From positions 64,646 to 118,916 of the forward strand of contig DDKN01000001.1 in the NCBI GenBank assembly GCA_002339725.1: a stretch of 54,271 nt of DNA, in the 5' to 3' direction. Shown one piece after another: positions 1 through 9,856 of the stretch (its first letter is position 1; each line of letters begins with the position of its first letter). The position numbers and the translations under genes were made by a program. The notes below the pieces were generated by a model. The model saw only the letters and a program-made list of their open reading frames with translations, made no database searches and had not been told where the DNA came from. The DNA is from Thiobacillus sp. UBA2597 (GTDB lineage: Bacteria; Pseudomonadota; Gammaproteobacteria; Burkholderiales; Thiobacillaceae).

Positions 1-464
1 ATGGCCACCCGCTGCTGCTGGCCGCCCGACATCTGATTGGGCAAGGCCTGCAGATGGCGTTCCAGCCCGGTGGCGCGCAACATCGCCTCCGCCTGGCGGC
101 GCCGCTCGGCCCGGCTCACCCCGGCATAGAGCAGCGGCAGGGCGACGTTGTCGAGCGCGCTCACCCGCTTGAGCAGGTTGAAGCCCTGGAACACGAAACC
201 GATGGAACGGTTGCGGATGGCGGCCAGCTCGTCGCCGGACAGGGCGGAGACATCGCGCCCGGCCAGCACATAGCGGCCGCCGCTGGGCACGTCGAGGCAG
301 CCCAGGATGTTCATGAAGGTGGACTTGCCCGAACCGGACGGCCCCATGATGGCGACGAACTCGCCCGCCTCGATGGCAAGGTCGATGCCGTGCAACACCG
401 GCACCTCACGCCCACCGGTGCGATAGCTCTTGCTCAGTTGTTCGACCCGGATCAGCGGCGCCAT
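1..464 (-). CDS. ABC transporter ATP-binding protein, MacB/LolD type (partial)
   Basis: This is the N-terminal part of an ABC ATPase; the gene runs off the left edge of the window. About 154 residues are visible, starting MAPLIRVEQLSKSY. Walker A (GPSGSGKST) lies at residues 41-49, the Q-loop (VFQGFNLL) near 91-98, and the signature MSGGQQQRVA at 145-154, right at the edge, so Walker B is not seen. The sequence style is that of MacB/LolD ATPases, which drive export with an adaptor protein. Its ATG overlaps the TGA of the upstream adaptor gene by one base (TGATG), so the two are translationally coupled. Whether a MacB-type membrane domain is fused at the C-terminus cannot be seen. Confidence 0.93.
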   Translation of the reverse strand, partial: MAPLIRVEQLSKSYRTGGREVPVLHGIDLAIEAGEFVAIMGPSGSGKSTFMNILGCLDVPSGGRYVLAGRDVSALSGDELAAIRNRSIGFVFQGFNLLKRVSALDNVALPLLYAGVSRAERRRQAEAMLRATGLERHLQALPNQMSGGQQQRVA

Positions 465-1603
465 CAGAACAAGCGGAACTGGAAGGCGCTGCCCTTCTTG
501 TCCTGGCTCGGGGCGAGCTCGCGCACGATCACCGCGTCGCCCGGTTTCAGCTCACCGCCTTTCACCTCGGTGAAACTGCCGTCGCTGGCGCCGGGCTTGA
601 TCTTGACCGGCACCGGCTTGCCCTGGACCAGCTTGTAGACCTGGTTGCCGCCACCCTTGCCCTTGCCGCCGTTGCGGCCACCCTCGGCGTCCTTCGGCTG
701 ATAACGCAGCGCCGCATTGGGCACGCGCAGCACATTGGTATGACGCCCGACGTCGATCGAGACATGCGCGGTCATGCCCGGCAGCAGCCTGCCTTCCGGA
801 TTGTCGACCAGCAGCACCACGTTGTAGGTCACCACGTTCTGCTGCACCGTGGGGTTGAGCCGGATCTGCTTGACCCGCGCCTCGAATTCGCGCTCCATGA
901 AGGTGTCGACAGTGAACCGGGCGACCTGGCCGATCTGCACCTTGCCGATGTCGGCCTCGGCCACGCTGGTGTCGATCTGCATGGCCTTGAGGTCGCCCGC
1001 AATCTGGAACAGGGTCGGGGTCTGGAAGCTGGCGGCCACGGTCTGGCCGACGTCGACGTTGCGCGCCACCACCACGCCGTCGACCGGCGAGCGGATCACG
1101 CTGTAGTTCAAATTGGTCCGGCTGCGCGCCACCTGGGCCCGGGCCAGCTCGACCTGGGCCTGGGCCGATTCGAGTGCCTGGCGCGCCTGGTCCAGCGCCT
1201 CCTGCGAGACGAACTGCTGCGCGAACAGCTCCTTCGCCCGCTTGTCCTTGGCCCGGGCCAGATTGAGATTGGCCTCGGCATTGGCCAGGTTGGCCTGGTC
1301 CTGGCGCAGCTGGGCCTCGATCAGCGCCGGGTCGAGCTCGGCCAGCACCGCGCCCTTCTTCACCGCGCTGTTGAAGTCGGCGTAAAGGCGCTTGATCGTG
1401 CCCGACACCTGGGTGCCGACATTGACCAGCACCACCGGGTTGAGGGTGCCGTTGGCCGAGATGGTCTCGACGATGTCGCCGCGGTCGACCGCCTGGGTCT
1501 TGTAGGCAGCGGCCGGGCTGGCACCGCCCCACTGGCGCCAGGCCAGCCAGCCGGCGACGGCCAACACCAGCAGGATGAGGGAAAGCATCAACTTGCGCGA
1601 CAT
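464..1603 (-). CDS. MacA-like periplasmic adaptor (HlyD/RND family)
   Basis: A membrane-fusion (adaptor) protein of 379 residues. It has an N-terminal membrane anchor (about residues 4-22), then the first half of a lipoyl/barrel-sandwich domain. A long Ala/Gln/Leu-rich alpha-hairpin follows (about 95-165, with repeated ANLANAEANL and AQVELARAQV patterns), then the second lipoyl half (SPVDGVVVARNV) and beta-barrel/membrane-proximal domains. A Gly/Lys-rich loop near residues 308-323 (GGRNGGKGKGGG) is a lineage-specific insertion. In MacAB-TolC-like systems this protein bridges the ABC transporter to an outer-membrane channel. The coupled ATPase downstream supports that role. The substrate cannot be read from sequence. 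Confidence 0.92.
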   Translation of the reverse strand: MSRKLMLSLILLVLAVAGWLAWRQWGGASPAAAYKTQAVDRGDIVETISANGTLNPVVLVNVGTQVSGTIKRLYADFNSAVKKGAVLAELDPALIEAQLRQDQANLANAEANLNLARAKDKRAKELFAQQFVSQEALDQARQALESAQAQVELARAQVARSRTNLNYSVIRSPVDGVVVARNVDVGQTVAASFQTPTLFQIAGDLKAMQIDTSVAEADIGKVQIGQVARFTVDTFMEREFEARVKQIRLNPTVQQNVVTYNVVLLVDNPEGRLLPGMTAHVSIDVGRHTNVLRVPNAALRYQPKDAEGGRNGGKGKGGGNQVYKLVQGKPVPVKIKPGASDGSFTEVKGGELKPGDAVIVRELAPSQDKKGSAFQFRLF

Positions 1604-1722
1604 GGGGTGACTCGAACCTTATTTGAATCTGAGAATCGGCAATCCGTGCGATGCCGCACTATAGCGTAAATGGTGCCTTTGCTTGAGGCGTCGGCGCCCG
1701 GGAAAGTTCCGGCCGCGGCCGA

Positions 1723-2673
1723 TCAGCGGAACAACCGCCCCGGCAGCCAGCGCAGATAGGCCATCATGCCGAACAGCTCGACCAGCGACTGCAACACGAT
1801 CACCACGGCCGCGGCCTCCCAGCCGGCCGGCAGGCTCAGGGCGAAGGGCAGCACCACGAAGGAATTGCGGGTGCCCAGGCTGAAGGCCAGGGTGCGCCCC
1901 TGGCGCTTGGGCAGCCGCATGAGCCGGGCGAGCCACCAGGCGATGAGCGCCGCCGCCAGCAGGAAGAAGGCGAACAGCGGCAGCAGGATGGGCATCAGAT
2001 GAAAGGCCCCCCGCACCGCGCCGACCTGGGCGCCGGCGATCAGAAACACCACCAGGGCGAGCAGCGGCACCGGCCACCAGGCCAGCCGGTCGCGCCAGGG
2101 CGAGCGCTCCGGCCGCGCCTCGATCCAGCGCTCCGACAGCGCCGCGGCGGCAAGCGGCAGCACCACGACGACCAGGGCCGGCAGCAGGTCATCGGCAGCG
2201 AGCGCCCGCTCGAGCTCGGCCCCTGCCATCGCCCACAAATAAAGCGGCAGCAGCAGCAACTGCAGCAGCAGATTGAGCGGCGTCACCGCGATGGCGCGCG
2301 GCACGTCGCCGCCGCCCAGCTGGCTGAAGGTGATGAACCAGTCGGTGCAGGGCATGAGCAAAACCAGCAGCACGCCCAGGCGCAACACCGGGTCGGCCGG
2401 CAGAAACTGGATGAGCAAAAACACCAGCAGCGGCAACAACAGGAAATTGCCCAGCAACAGCGCGGTCACGAAACGATGGTCGCGCACCGCCTCGGCCAGG
2501 TGCAGCAGGGGCACCTGCACGAAGGTGACGTACAGCAGCGCGACCAGGGCCGGCCAGAGCAGGGTTTCGAAAAGCTTGCCGAGTCCGGGCGCCAGGCTGC
2601 CGGCGGCCAGACCGAGGCCGATGGCCACCAGGTAGAGCCAGACCTGCCGGCGTTCCAGCGTCAGACGGTCCAT
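1723..2673 (-). CDS. BASS/ACR3-like permease (arsenic resistance protein family)
   Basis: A 316-residue integral membrane protein with about ten hydrophobic segments and no soluble domain. The segment LLMPCTDWFITFSQLGGGD resembles the conserved Cys-containing helix of the ACR3/bile-acid:sodium symporter superfamily, in which that Cys is needed for arsenite efflux in true ACR3 proteins. I chose the ATG at 2673 (MDRLTLERRQ). The frame stays open further upstream, but that part is Arg/Ala/Pro-rich shadow sequence overlapping the ModC gene. There is no arsR or arsC beside it, so arsenite as substrate is only a family-based guess; another anion or a sodium-coupled solute is possible. Confidence 0.82.
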   Translation of the reverse strand: MDRLTLERRQVWLYLVAIGLGLAAGSLAPGLGKLFETLLWPALVALLYVTFVQVPLLHLAEAVRDHRFVTALLLGNFLLLPLLVFLLIQFLPADPVLRLGVLLVLLMPCTDWFITFSQLGGGDVPRAIAVTPLNLLLQLLLLPLYLWAMAGAELERALAADDLLPALVVVVLPLAAAALSERWIEARPERSPWRDRLAWWPVPLLALVVFLIAGAQVGAVRGAFHLMPILLPLFAFFLLAAALIAWWLARLMRLPKRQGRTLAFSLGTRNSFVVLPFALSLPAGWEAAAVVIVLQSLVELFGMMAYLRWLPGRLFR

Positions 2674-2764
2674 GCCGGGCCCCTGACCTTGCCCACGCCG
2701 TGCCTGTGCCACAGCGGCGTGACAGCGACGCGGCGGCTGGCGCAAACCCTGGCGAGCGCCGCCT

Positions 2765-3826
2765 TCATCGCCGGAGGATGAACAAATCGGCGGCCGGCAG
2801 GCCCACCGTGCCCGGGCTGCCCGCCTGCCAGCCGTATTTGCGCAATACGCGACTGCCGCAGCGGACTTCCAGCAAGGCACCGCTGTCGGCGCGGAAGTGC
2901 AGCAGGGCGGCCTCACCCAGGTCGAGCACGGCCTCGAAGCGTCCTGTCAGCCGGGTCTCGCCATCACGCGGCGGGTCGTCCGGCTGGCGCAGCGCCACAT
3001 GTTCGGCGCGGATGGCGAGCAGCGTCTCGCCGTCGCCCGCCGCATCCCCGCTTGCGGCCAGGCGACCGCCCAAGGCCGGGCAATCCACGATGCCCGCCTC
3101 GAGCCGACGGGCCGGATACAGGTTTTTCAAGCCGAGGAAGCGCGCCACCGGCTCGCTGGCCGGACGCCGGTAGACCGTGGCCTTGGCGCCACTCTGCTCC
3201 TGGCGGCCGTCGATCAGCACGGTGATGTGGTCGGCGAGGAAATAGGCCTCGGTGAGGTCATGGGTGACCAGCAGCACAGTGAGGCCACGCTCGCGTTGCA
3301 GGTCCTTCATGAGCCACCACAGCTCCCGGCGCAGGCTCTCGTTGAGCGCCGTGAAGGGCTCGTCCAGCAGCACCAGGCGCGGGTTGGCGGCCAGCGCCCG
3401 CACCAGGGCCACGCGCTGGCGCTCGCCGCCGGAGAGGGTGCTGACGCGCCGATCCAGCAGCGCGCCGATGCCGGTGATCTCGGTGAGGCGATCCAGCAGC
3501 GGCCGGTACTCCGCTTCGGGCACGCGCCGGGCGCGGGCGCTGTAGCGCACGTTGTCGCGCACCGAAAGATGCGGAAACAGGCCGAGCTGCTGGGGCACAT
3601 AGCCCAGATGCCGGTGCTCCACCGGCAGGCGCGTGATGTCTTGGCCGGCGAGCCGCACATGGCCTGAACTCACCGGCAGGGTACCCAGCACCGCAGCGAG
3701 CAGCGTGCTCTTGCCCGAGCCCGAGGGCCCCAGCACGGCATGGCACTCGCCCGCGCCCACCGTGAGCGACACACCGTCGAGCCGGAAGCCGCCGGCCCGG
3801 GCGCTGAGTGTTTCGAGTTCAAGCAT
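2765..3826 (-). CDS. modC: Molybdate ABC transporter ATP-binding protein (ModC-like)
   Basis: ATPase subunit of the ModABC importer, 353 residues. Walker A (GPSGSGKST) is at about 33-41, the signature (LSGGERQRVAL) and Walker B (LVLLDEPFTAL) follow, and a switch His lies in LLVTHDLTEA. The C-terminal 120 residues form a regulatory domain of the TOBE type found in molybdate and sulfate/spermidine ATPases. ATG 3826 overlaps the last eight bases of modB, indicating coupling; a GTG six bases upstream is an alternative. Its place directly after ModA- and ModB-like genes, with a ModE-like gene nearby, favours molybdate. Tungstate or sulfate cannot be fully excluded. Confidence 0.87.
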   Translation of the reverse strand: MLELETLSARAGGFRLDGVSLTVGAGECHAVLGPSGSGKSTLLAAVLGTLPVSSGHVRLAGQDITRLPVEHRHLGYVPQQLGLFPHLSVRDNVRYSARARRVPEAEYRPLLDRLTEITGIGALLDRRVSTLSGGERQRVALVRALAANPRLVLLDEPFTALNESLRRELWWLMKDLQRERGLTVLLVTHDLTEAYFLADHITVLIDGRQEQSGAKATVYRRPASEPVARFLGLKNLYPARRLEAGIVDCPALGGRLAASGDAAGDGETLLAIRAEHVALRQPDDPPRDGETRLTGRFEAVLDLGEAALLHFRADSGALLEVRCGSRVLRKYGWQAGSPGTVGLPAADLFILRR

Positions 3827-4607
3827 GCACACTTCGACCCAGGATGCGCCGGGCGGCGAACAGGGCGGTCAGGCCGATGGCCACCAGCACCAGGATCAAC
3901 GCCACCGTGCCTTCGATGTCGGCGGACGAGAGCTTCAGGAAGATGGCGATGGGCAAAGTCTCGGTGCGCATGGCCATGGAGCCGGCCACCATCAAGGTCG
4001 CCCCGAACTCGCCCAGGGCCTTGGCCCAGGTCAGGATGAAGGCGGCGATCAGGCCGTTGCGCGCCAGCGGCAGGGTGACGGTGAAAAAGCCGTGGCGCGG
4101 GCTCGCCCCCAGGGTGCGGGCCACGGTCTCCAGCTCCACCGGCACCTCGTCGAAGGCGGCCTTGAGCATGCGCACCGCCAGGCCCAGCACGGTGATGAAC
4201 TGGGCGAGCACGATGCCGGCGAAGCCGAACACGAAATAGATGGTGTTCTCCTGGATCCACTCGCCCAGGGGGTTGTTGAAGAAGATCAGGATGATGGCGC
4301 CCAGCGCCGCCGGCGAGACGATGATGGGGAATTCCAGCACCGTCTCCGCCGCCTCCCTGCCCCAGAAGCGGTAACGCGACAGGGCATAGGCGGCGGGAAT
4401 GGCCAGGAGCAAGGCCAGCAGGGTCGCGACCGTGGCGGCCAGGAGGGAGAGCCTGATGGAAAACGCCGTGCGCTCCGAGAACAGGGTCTCGCGCAGCGTG
4501 GCCGGGTCCAGGAACCAGAACAGGGAGACGATCAGCCCGGCATACAGGGCCAGCACCGTGAGCGCCGCCCCGATGCTGGCCCGGAAGCCCTTGCCGGGCA
4601 TGGCCAT
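3819..4607 (-). CDS. modB: Molybdate ABC transporter permease (ModB-like)
   Basis: Inner-membrane permease of 262 residues with five to six transmembrane helices. The EAA-loop region (ARTLGASPRHGFFTVTLPLA) is the coupling-helix motif that docks on the ATPase. I chose ATG 4607 because it shares one base with the stop codon of modA (TGATG). The open frame upstream of it is only the antisense-like extension into modA. The residues before the first helix are basic (GKGFRA), consistent with cytoplasmic placement. It is part of the modABC transcription unit, with ModC overlapping its 3' end by 8 bp. Confidence 0.88.
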   Translation of the reverse strand: MAMPGKGFRASIGAALTVLALYAGLIVSLFWFLDPATLRETLFSERTAFSIRLSLLAATVATLLALLLAIPAAYALSRYRFWGREAAETVLEFPIIVSPAALGAIILIFFNNPLGEWIQENTIYFVFGFAGIVLAQFITVLGLAVRMLKAAFDEVPVELETVARTLGASPRHGFFTVTLPLARNGLIAAFILTWAKALGEFGATLMVAGSMAMRTETLPIAIFLKLSSADIEGTVALILVLVAIGLTALFAARRILGRSVHA

Positions 4608-5488
4608 CACGGCTTGACGACCTTCTTCGGATCGACCGTGGCGCGCAGGTTCAGCCATTCCTTGGGCACCACGTACTCGCCGCCCACGGGTTTGACCGCG
4701 CCGATCCACTTGAAGGCCTGTTCCGGTTCGGCGAAGTAGCTGTACCTGGCATAGATCTTCTGGCCCTCAGGCCCGGTGAGAAAGTCGATGAACTGCTGGG
4801 CCAGCTTGGGCTGCTTGCTGAATTTGCTGATGGCGATGGGAATGTAGCCGATGCGGGTGATCTGCTCCTTGGGCAGGGGAATGGTCTCGATCCGCTCCGG
4901 GTCCCAGTACTGGAACACGCGCCAGCCGATCACGGCATCGGCGAGCTTCAGGGAGATGGCGGTCGCGGTCTGCTCGCAGGAGCCGGTGTAGTTCCTGATG
5001 TTCTGCTTGAGCTGCTCGCGTTCCGCCTTGGTCAGCTCGTTCTCGAAGATCTCCACGGCATAGGCGCCGACGCAGACGCCTTCCGGGTTGGCGATGGCCA
5101 CCCTGAGGCCGGGCTTGAGCAGATCCTTCAGCCCCTTGATGTTGTGCGGATTGCCCTTCTGCACGTTGATGGCGGGCACCACGTAGACGATGATCTTTTC
5201 CGTGTTGGGCAGCACGTCGCCGTCGCGTTTGGCGACCTCCATGTAGTCGGAGGAACCGGGGAAATAGATGTCGCCCTGCTTGGCGAGCTTCATCTGCGAC
5301 AGCACATAGCCCGAGCCACCGAACACCACGTCGACCTTGACGCCGGTCTTCTTCTCGAAGGCGCGGGCCGCTTCGGTGGTGGGCGGCACGGTCGCCGCGC
5401 CGGCGAACACGAGCAGCGATCCGGCCGCGTGCAAGGCCGGGGCGAACAGCAGTGAGCAGGCAAGCAGGAGGGCGCGCACGGCAGGCAT
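4607..5488 (-). CDS. modA: Molybdate-binding periplasmic protein (ModA-like)
   Basis: Periplasmic substrate-binding protein of 293 residues with a Sec signal peptide (MPAVRALLLACSLLFAPALHAAG, cleavage near 21-22). The mature start SLLVFAGAATVPPTTEAARAFEKKTG and the later segment DIYFPGSSDYMEVAKR follow the ModA/WtpA fold, with Ser/Thr-rich oxyanion contacts. Two Cys residues (EGVCVGAYAVE and YTGSCEQTATA) are unusual for short ModA proteins and could form a disulfide. It is the first gene of modABC and has a 141-bp upstream gap to the ModE-like gene, which is transcribed in the same direction. Confidence 0.85.
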   Translation of the reverse strand: MPAVRALLLACSLLFAPALHAAGSLLVFAGAATVPPTTEAARAFEKKTGVKVDVVFGGSGYVLSQMKLAKQGDIYFPGSSDYMEVAKRDGDVLPNTEKIIVYVVPAINVQKGNPHNIKGLKDLLKPGLRVAIANPEGVCVGAYAVEIFENELTKAEREQLKQNIRNYTGSCEQTATAISLKLADAVIGWRVFQYWDPERIETIPLPKEQITRIGYIPIAISKFSKQPKLAQQFIDFLTGPEGQKIYARYSYFAEPEQAFKWIGAVKPVGGEYVVPKEWLNLRATVDPKKVVKP

Positions 5489-5584
5489 GGTTCAGGTTCC
5501 TTTCCGTCGATGTTGGCAAAGCCCCAACGCTGCGGCCATCGCTGGGAGTCATCAACGTGGCCACGGCGTTAGGTCTGAAATGAC

Positions 5585-5602
5585 ATAACGGTTAAGATAA
5601 CG
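5585..5602 (-). promoter_or_regulatory. Candidate ModE-type operator upstream of modABC
   Basis: Two direct copies of CGTTAT (minus strand) lie at 5585-5590 and 5597-5602, about one helical turn apart, roughly 100 bp upstream of the modA start. ModE operators in other proteobacteria contain CGTTAT/ATAACG half-sites, usually as inverted pairs, so the direct orientation here is a weakness. The position between a ModE-like gene and modABC is what makes it worth noting. Confidence 0.3.
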
Positions 5603-5629
5603 CAAAGCGCGGCAGCGAACAACCGAAGC

Positions 5630-6001
5630 TCAGGCGGCCGGCCGGCCGGCCAGCTTGCGCAGGATTTCCAGCTCCGGGGCGGCCTCGGCATTGAGACGCC
5701 TTTCCAAGGCCTGGTAGGCGGCCACGATCTCCTGCCCGAGCGGGGTCAGGCAGGCACCACCGCCGCCCCTGCCGCCGGTCGTGGTGTCGACCACCGGGCG
5801 GCCAAAGCCGACATTGAGCGAGTCGATCAGCAGCCAGGCACGCTTGTAGGGCAGGCCGAGCGAACGGGCCGCCGCGGCGATGGACCGGGTCGCGGCCACC
5901 GCCCGCAGCAGGTCGATCTTGCCCGGCCCGATGGCGATCGCGGGTCCGATATAGATGCGCGGCCGCACCAGGGCGGCACTGGCCTTCTGCTTGCTGGTCA
6001 T
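5630..6001 (-). CDS. ModE-family winged-helix regulator (single DNA-binding domain)
   Basis: A 123-residue protein with only the N-terminal LysR-like winged helix of ModE (KIDLLRAVAATRSIAAAARSLGLPYKRAWLLIDSLN). It ends with the conserved Gly-rich wing (TTTGGRGGGGACLTPLGQEIVAAYQ) and a C-terminal helix. The molybdate-binding TOBE domains of full-length ModE are absent, as in many short ModE-like proteins. The start is ATG 6001; a TTG 36 bases upstream is possible but extends into low-quality sequence. Given the modABC genes directly downstream on the same strand, it is likely to control molybdate uptake or molybdoenzyme genes. Confidence 0.85.
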   Translation of the reverse strand: MTSKQKASAALVRPRIYIGPAIAIGPGKIDLLRAVAATRSIAAAARSLGLPYKRAWLLIDSLNVGFGRPVVDTTTGGRGGGGACLTPLGQEIVAAYQALERRLNAEAAPELEILRKLAGRPAA

Positions 6002-6307
6002 GCGGCCAAGACTAAGGGAAGTCAGCCGTTTTCCCAAGCCCTGAGGAACCGGGGTCGAACACTGAGCCAGCCGATGCGGCGCGGGATGCCGTCAGCGCGC
6101 CGGCGCGAACGGGTGCCGCCAGCCCAGCCGTGCGCTGCCGCGCCACATCCCGTACTATGCTGGAAAGCCACCAGACGCGCGGCTGCCCGTCTGACAAAAA
6201 ATTGCCGGCGCCGAGCCGCGTCACCGCACCGAATGAGGTTCCATGCATTTCGAGCTTGAGCGACTACCCTCACCGCCCGTCTGGCGTTGCGCCGGCGGAA
6301 ACGGTCG
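6002..6307. other. Intergenic region between divergent modE-like and MFS genes
   Basis: This 306-bp gap separates two divergent genes and presumably holds both promoters. I see no tRNA, terminator or convincing gene. Short open frames across it are Arg/Ala-rich and lack ribosome binding sites. No clear -35/-10 pair stands out. Confidence 0.5.
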
Positions 6308-7483
6308 ATGAAGTTCGCCCAGCTGCGCGAACTGCCCAGGGCGGTGTGGCTGATCGGCGCGATCAGCCTGATCAACGATTCGGCCTCGGAGATGCTCTAC
6401 CCGTTGATCCCGCTCTATCTCGCCTCGGTGCTGATGGCCGGCCCCAAGGCGCTGGGCCTGATCGAAGGCATCGCCGAGGCGACCGCCAGCCTGCTCAAGC
6501 TCTTCTCCGGCGTGATCCACGACCGCCTGCAGCGGGCCCGGCCCTGGCTGCTCTGGGGCTATGGCCTGGCCGGCTTCGCCCGGCCGCTGATCGCCTTCGT
6601 CACCAGTTGGCCCTGGCTCTTGGCCATCCGCTTCACCGACCGGGTGGGCAAGGGCCTGCGCACCTCGCCGCGTGACGCCCTGCTCGCCGCCAGCGTGCCG
6701 CCCGAGCGGCGCGGCCTGGCCTTCGGCGTGCACCGCGCCCTGGACAACGCCGGGGCGGTGGTCGGGCCGCTCGCCGCCGCCCTGCTGCTGGCGGCCGGGC
6801 TCGGTCTGCGCGAGATCTTCCTCTGGTCCCTGCTGCCGGCCCTGCTCTGCCTGGCCCTGGTGCTGGCCATCCGCGAGCCGCAGCCGGTGCAGGTGACGCC
6901 GACCCGGTTCGACTGGCGCATGCGGGATCTGCCGCCCGCGTTCAAGCGCTATCTCGTGGTGGTGGCCCTGTTCACCCTGGGCAATTCCTCCAACATGTTC
7001 CTGCTGCTGCGGGCGCAGGAATTGGGCGTGGCGCAGGCCACGGTGCCCCTGCTCTGGATGACGGTCTCGGTCGTGGCGATGCTGGGCGCCGCGCCCCTGT
7101 CGGCCCTGTCCGACCGGGTCGGCCGCGTGCGCCTGCTGGTCGCGGGCTACCTGGCCTATGGCCTGGTCTATCTCGGCCTGGGCCTGCTCGCCCACGACGG
7201 GCCGATCCTGTTCCTCACCTTCGCCGCCTACGGCCTGTTCATGGCCGCCACCGAGGGCGTGGAGAAGGCGCTGGTGGCCGATCTCGCGCCGGCCGACAGG
7301 CGCGGCACCGCCTTCGGCTGGTTCAACCTCACCGCCGGCAGCCTGCTGTTGCCGGCCTCGATCATTTTCGGCTGGCTGTATCAGACCTTCTCGCCGCTGG
7401 CGGCCTTCGGCTTTTCCGCCGCCTGCGCGGGCGGCGCCGCGCTGTTGCTTTCGCTTTGGCTGAGGCTGCCACGTCCGGCCTGA
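6308..7483 (+). CDS. MFS transporter
   Basis: A 391-residue major facilitator superfamily protein with about twelve hydrophobic helices. It carries the loop 2-3 signature area (GLIEGIAEATASLLKLFSGVIHDR) and a second-half counterpart (SALSDRVGRVRLLVAGY). The conserved segment DRVGKGLRTSPRDALLAASV is typical of a subfamily of uncharacterised MFS permeases. ATG 6308 (MKFAQLRELP) is preferred over an upstream in-frame start because the family begins shortly before the first helix. It stands alone between modE and the MoxR operon. The substrate is unknown. Confidence 0.88.
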   Translation: MKFAQLRELPRAVWLIGAISLINDSASEMLYPLIPLYLASVLMAGPKALGLIEGIAEATASLLKLFSGVIHDRLQRARPWLLWGYGLAGFARPLIAFVTSWPWLLAIRFTDRVGKGLRTSPRDALLAASVPPERRGLAFGVHRALDNAGAVVGPLAAALLLAAGLGLREIFLWSLLPALLCLALVLAIREPQPVQVTPTRFDWRMRDLPPAFKRYLVVVALFTLGNSSNMFLLLRAQELGVAQATVPLLWMTVSVVAMLGAAPLSALSDRVGRVRLLVAGYLAYGLVYLGLGLLAHDGPILFLTFAAYGLFMAATEGVEKALVADLAPADRRGTAFGWFNLTAGSLLLPASIIFGWLYQTFSPLAAFGFSAACAGGAALLLSLWLRLPRPA

Positions 7484-7574
7484 AGCGTCAGGCCGCTCAT
7501 TTGGGTGGATTGCACTATGGCGAGCCGCCCCGCACAAATTAAAATAATCGTTTGATTAATCCTCAGAGGCTGCC

Positions 7575-8517
<943 letters not shown>

Positions 8518-8537
<20 letters not shown>

Positions 8538-9495
8538 AGTCCTGAGCCGCCTGCGCGTCCGGCCGGCTGCCAGCCTGCCGCCTGCCGCGCGGGCCCCGCT
8601 GCTCGCGGCCGACGAGATCGCGCAGCTCGCCGTCCAGGCCGAGCTGCTGGCCGAGGTGCAGCCGGCGCGCGAGGTGCACGACCACCATGCCGGCGACTGG
8701 TCCTCGCCCTGGCTCGGCCATGGCCTGGACTTCGAGGAATCGCGCCCCTATGTCGCCGGCGACGACATCCGCGACATGGACTGGCGCACCACCGCGCGCA
8801 CCGGCCGGGCCTATCTCAAGAGCTATCGCGAGGAGCGGCAACCCACGTTGCATCTGGTGCTCGACCGCTCGGCCGGCATGCGCTTCGGCACCCGGCGCCG
8901 CTTGAAAGTCAGCCAGGCCGCCCGCGCCACCGCCCTGCTCGCCTTCGCCGCCGCGGGCCACAACGCCACCATCGGCGGCACACTCTGGGACAGCAGCGAT
9001 CTCGAACTGCCGCCCCTGCATGGTCGCAGCGGCGCATTGGCCCTGATCGAGGCGGCGGCCCGGCCCTGCCCGCCGCTGCCCGACGCCGCCGCCACCGAGC
9101 CGATGCACTACCGCGACCGCCTGGCCGCGCTGGATGCCGGCCTGGCGCGCGGCACCGAACTGGTGTTGCTGAGCGACTTCGCCTGGCTGAGTGAGCAACA
9201 CGAAGCGCTGCTCGCCCGTCTGGCCGAGCGCATGGACCTGTTGGCCGTGCAGATCAATGACCCGGCCGAGCGCGCCCTGCCCGATGTCGGCCTGGCCCGC
9301 TTTCATGACATGACGCGCGGCGACGAGTACTGGATCGACACCGGCCAGGCCTCGATCCGCGCGGCCTGGGCCGCCGCCTTCCGCGCACGCCAGGCCAGCA
9401 TCGCCCAGCACCTCGCCCGTGCCGGTGCCCGCCATCTCGTGCTGGGCAGCGAGGTGGACGCTTTGTTGCCCGTCTTTTTGGCGCACCATGCCTGA
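8518..9495 (+). CDS. DUF58 domain protein
   Basis: A 325-residue soluble protein with the DUF58 hallmark block: FEESRPYVAGDDIRDMDWR, then LHLVLDRSAGMRFG, a degenerate VWA-like strand and metal site. DUF58 proteins usually sit directly after MoxR and are thought to be client or adaptor components of the MoxR/VWA machine. The start at 8518 lies inside the moxR 3' end, and the gene ends 8 bases past the start of the DUF4381 gene, so this is a translationally linked cluster. The target of the system is not evident from the window, although the sox genes lie just downstream and convergent. Confidence 0.92.
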
Positions 9496-9856
9496 CCCGA
9501 CCCAGGACCTGGCCGACATCGTCGAGCCGCAGATCCCGAGCATCGCCCAGACGGGCAGCGACTGGCCCCTCATCGCCGCCGGTGCCGTGATGGCTATCGC
9601 CTTGCTGGCCGCGCTCTACTGGCACTGGCGCCGGCGCGCGCCGCGGCGCGCCTTGCAGCGATTGCGCGGCCGCACCGACCCGCAGCGGGCGGCCGGCGAG
9701 CTGGCGGCACTGCTGCCGCGCTTCAAGCGTGCGCCGGAACCGCAGTGGTGGGAAGAACTGCAACGCCTGCGTTTCGGTCCGCCGCAGGACGATGCGCAAC
9801 TCGTGTTCGAGCGGCTGCGCCGGGAAGCGGCAACGCTGCTGCAAGGGCGCCGGTGA
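9488..9856 (+). CDS. DUF4381 membrane protein
   Basis: A 122-residue protein with a short acidic N-terminus, one transmembrane helix (about residues 27-45, LIAAGAVMAIALLAALYWHW) and a basic cytoplasmic tail containing WWEELQRLRFGP. This matches DUF4381, found between DUF58 and VWA genes in MoxR operons. ATG 9488 overlaps the DUF58 gene by 8 bp, and its TGA shares one base with the next ATG at 9856. It probably anchors or links the MoxR/VWA complex at the membrane. Its molecular function is unknown. Confidence 0.85.
   Translation: MPDPTQDLADIVEPQIPSIAQTGSDWPLIAAGAVMAIALLAALYWHWRRRAPRRALQRLRGRTDPQRAAGELAALLPRFKRAPEPQWWEELQRLRFGPPQDDAQLVFERLRREAATLLQGRR

Noticed and set aside
6002..6307. Short ORFs between modE and the MFS gene
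   Set aside because: Arg/Ala-rich frames without ribosome binding sites or family motifs.
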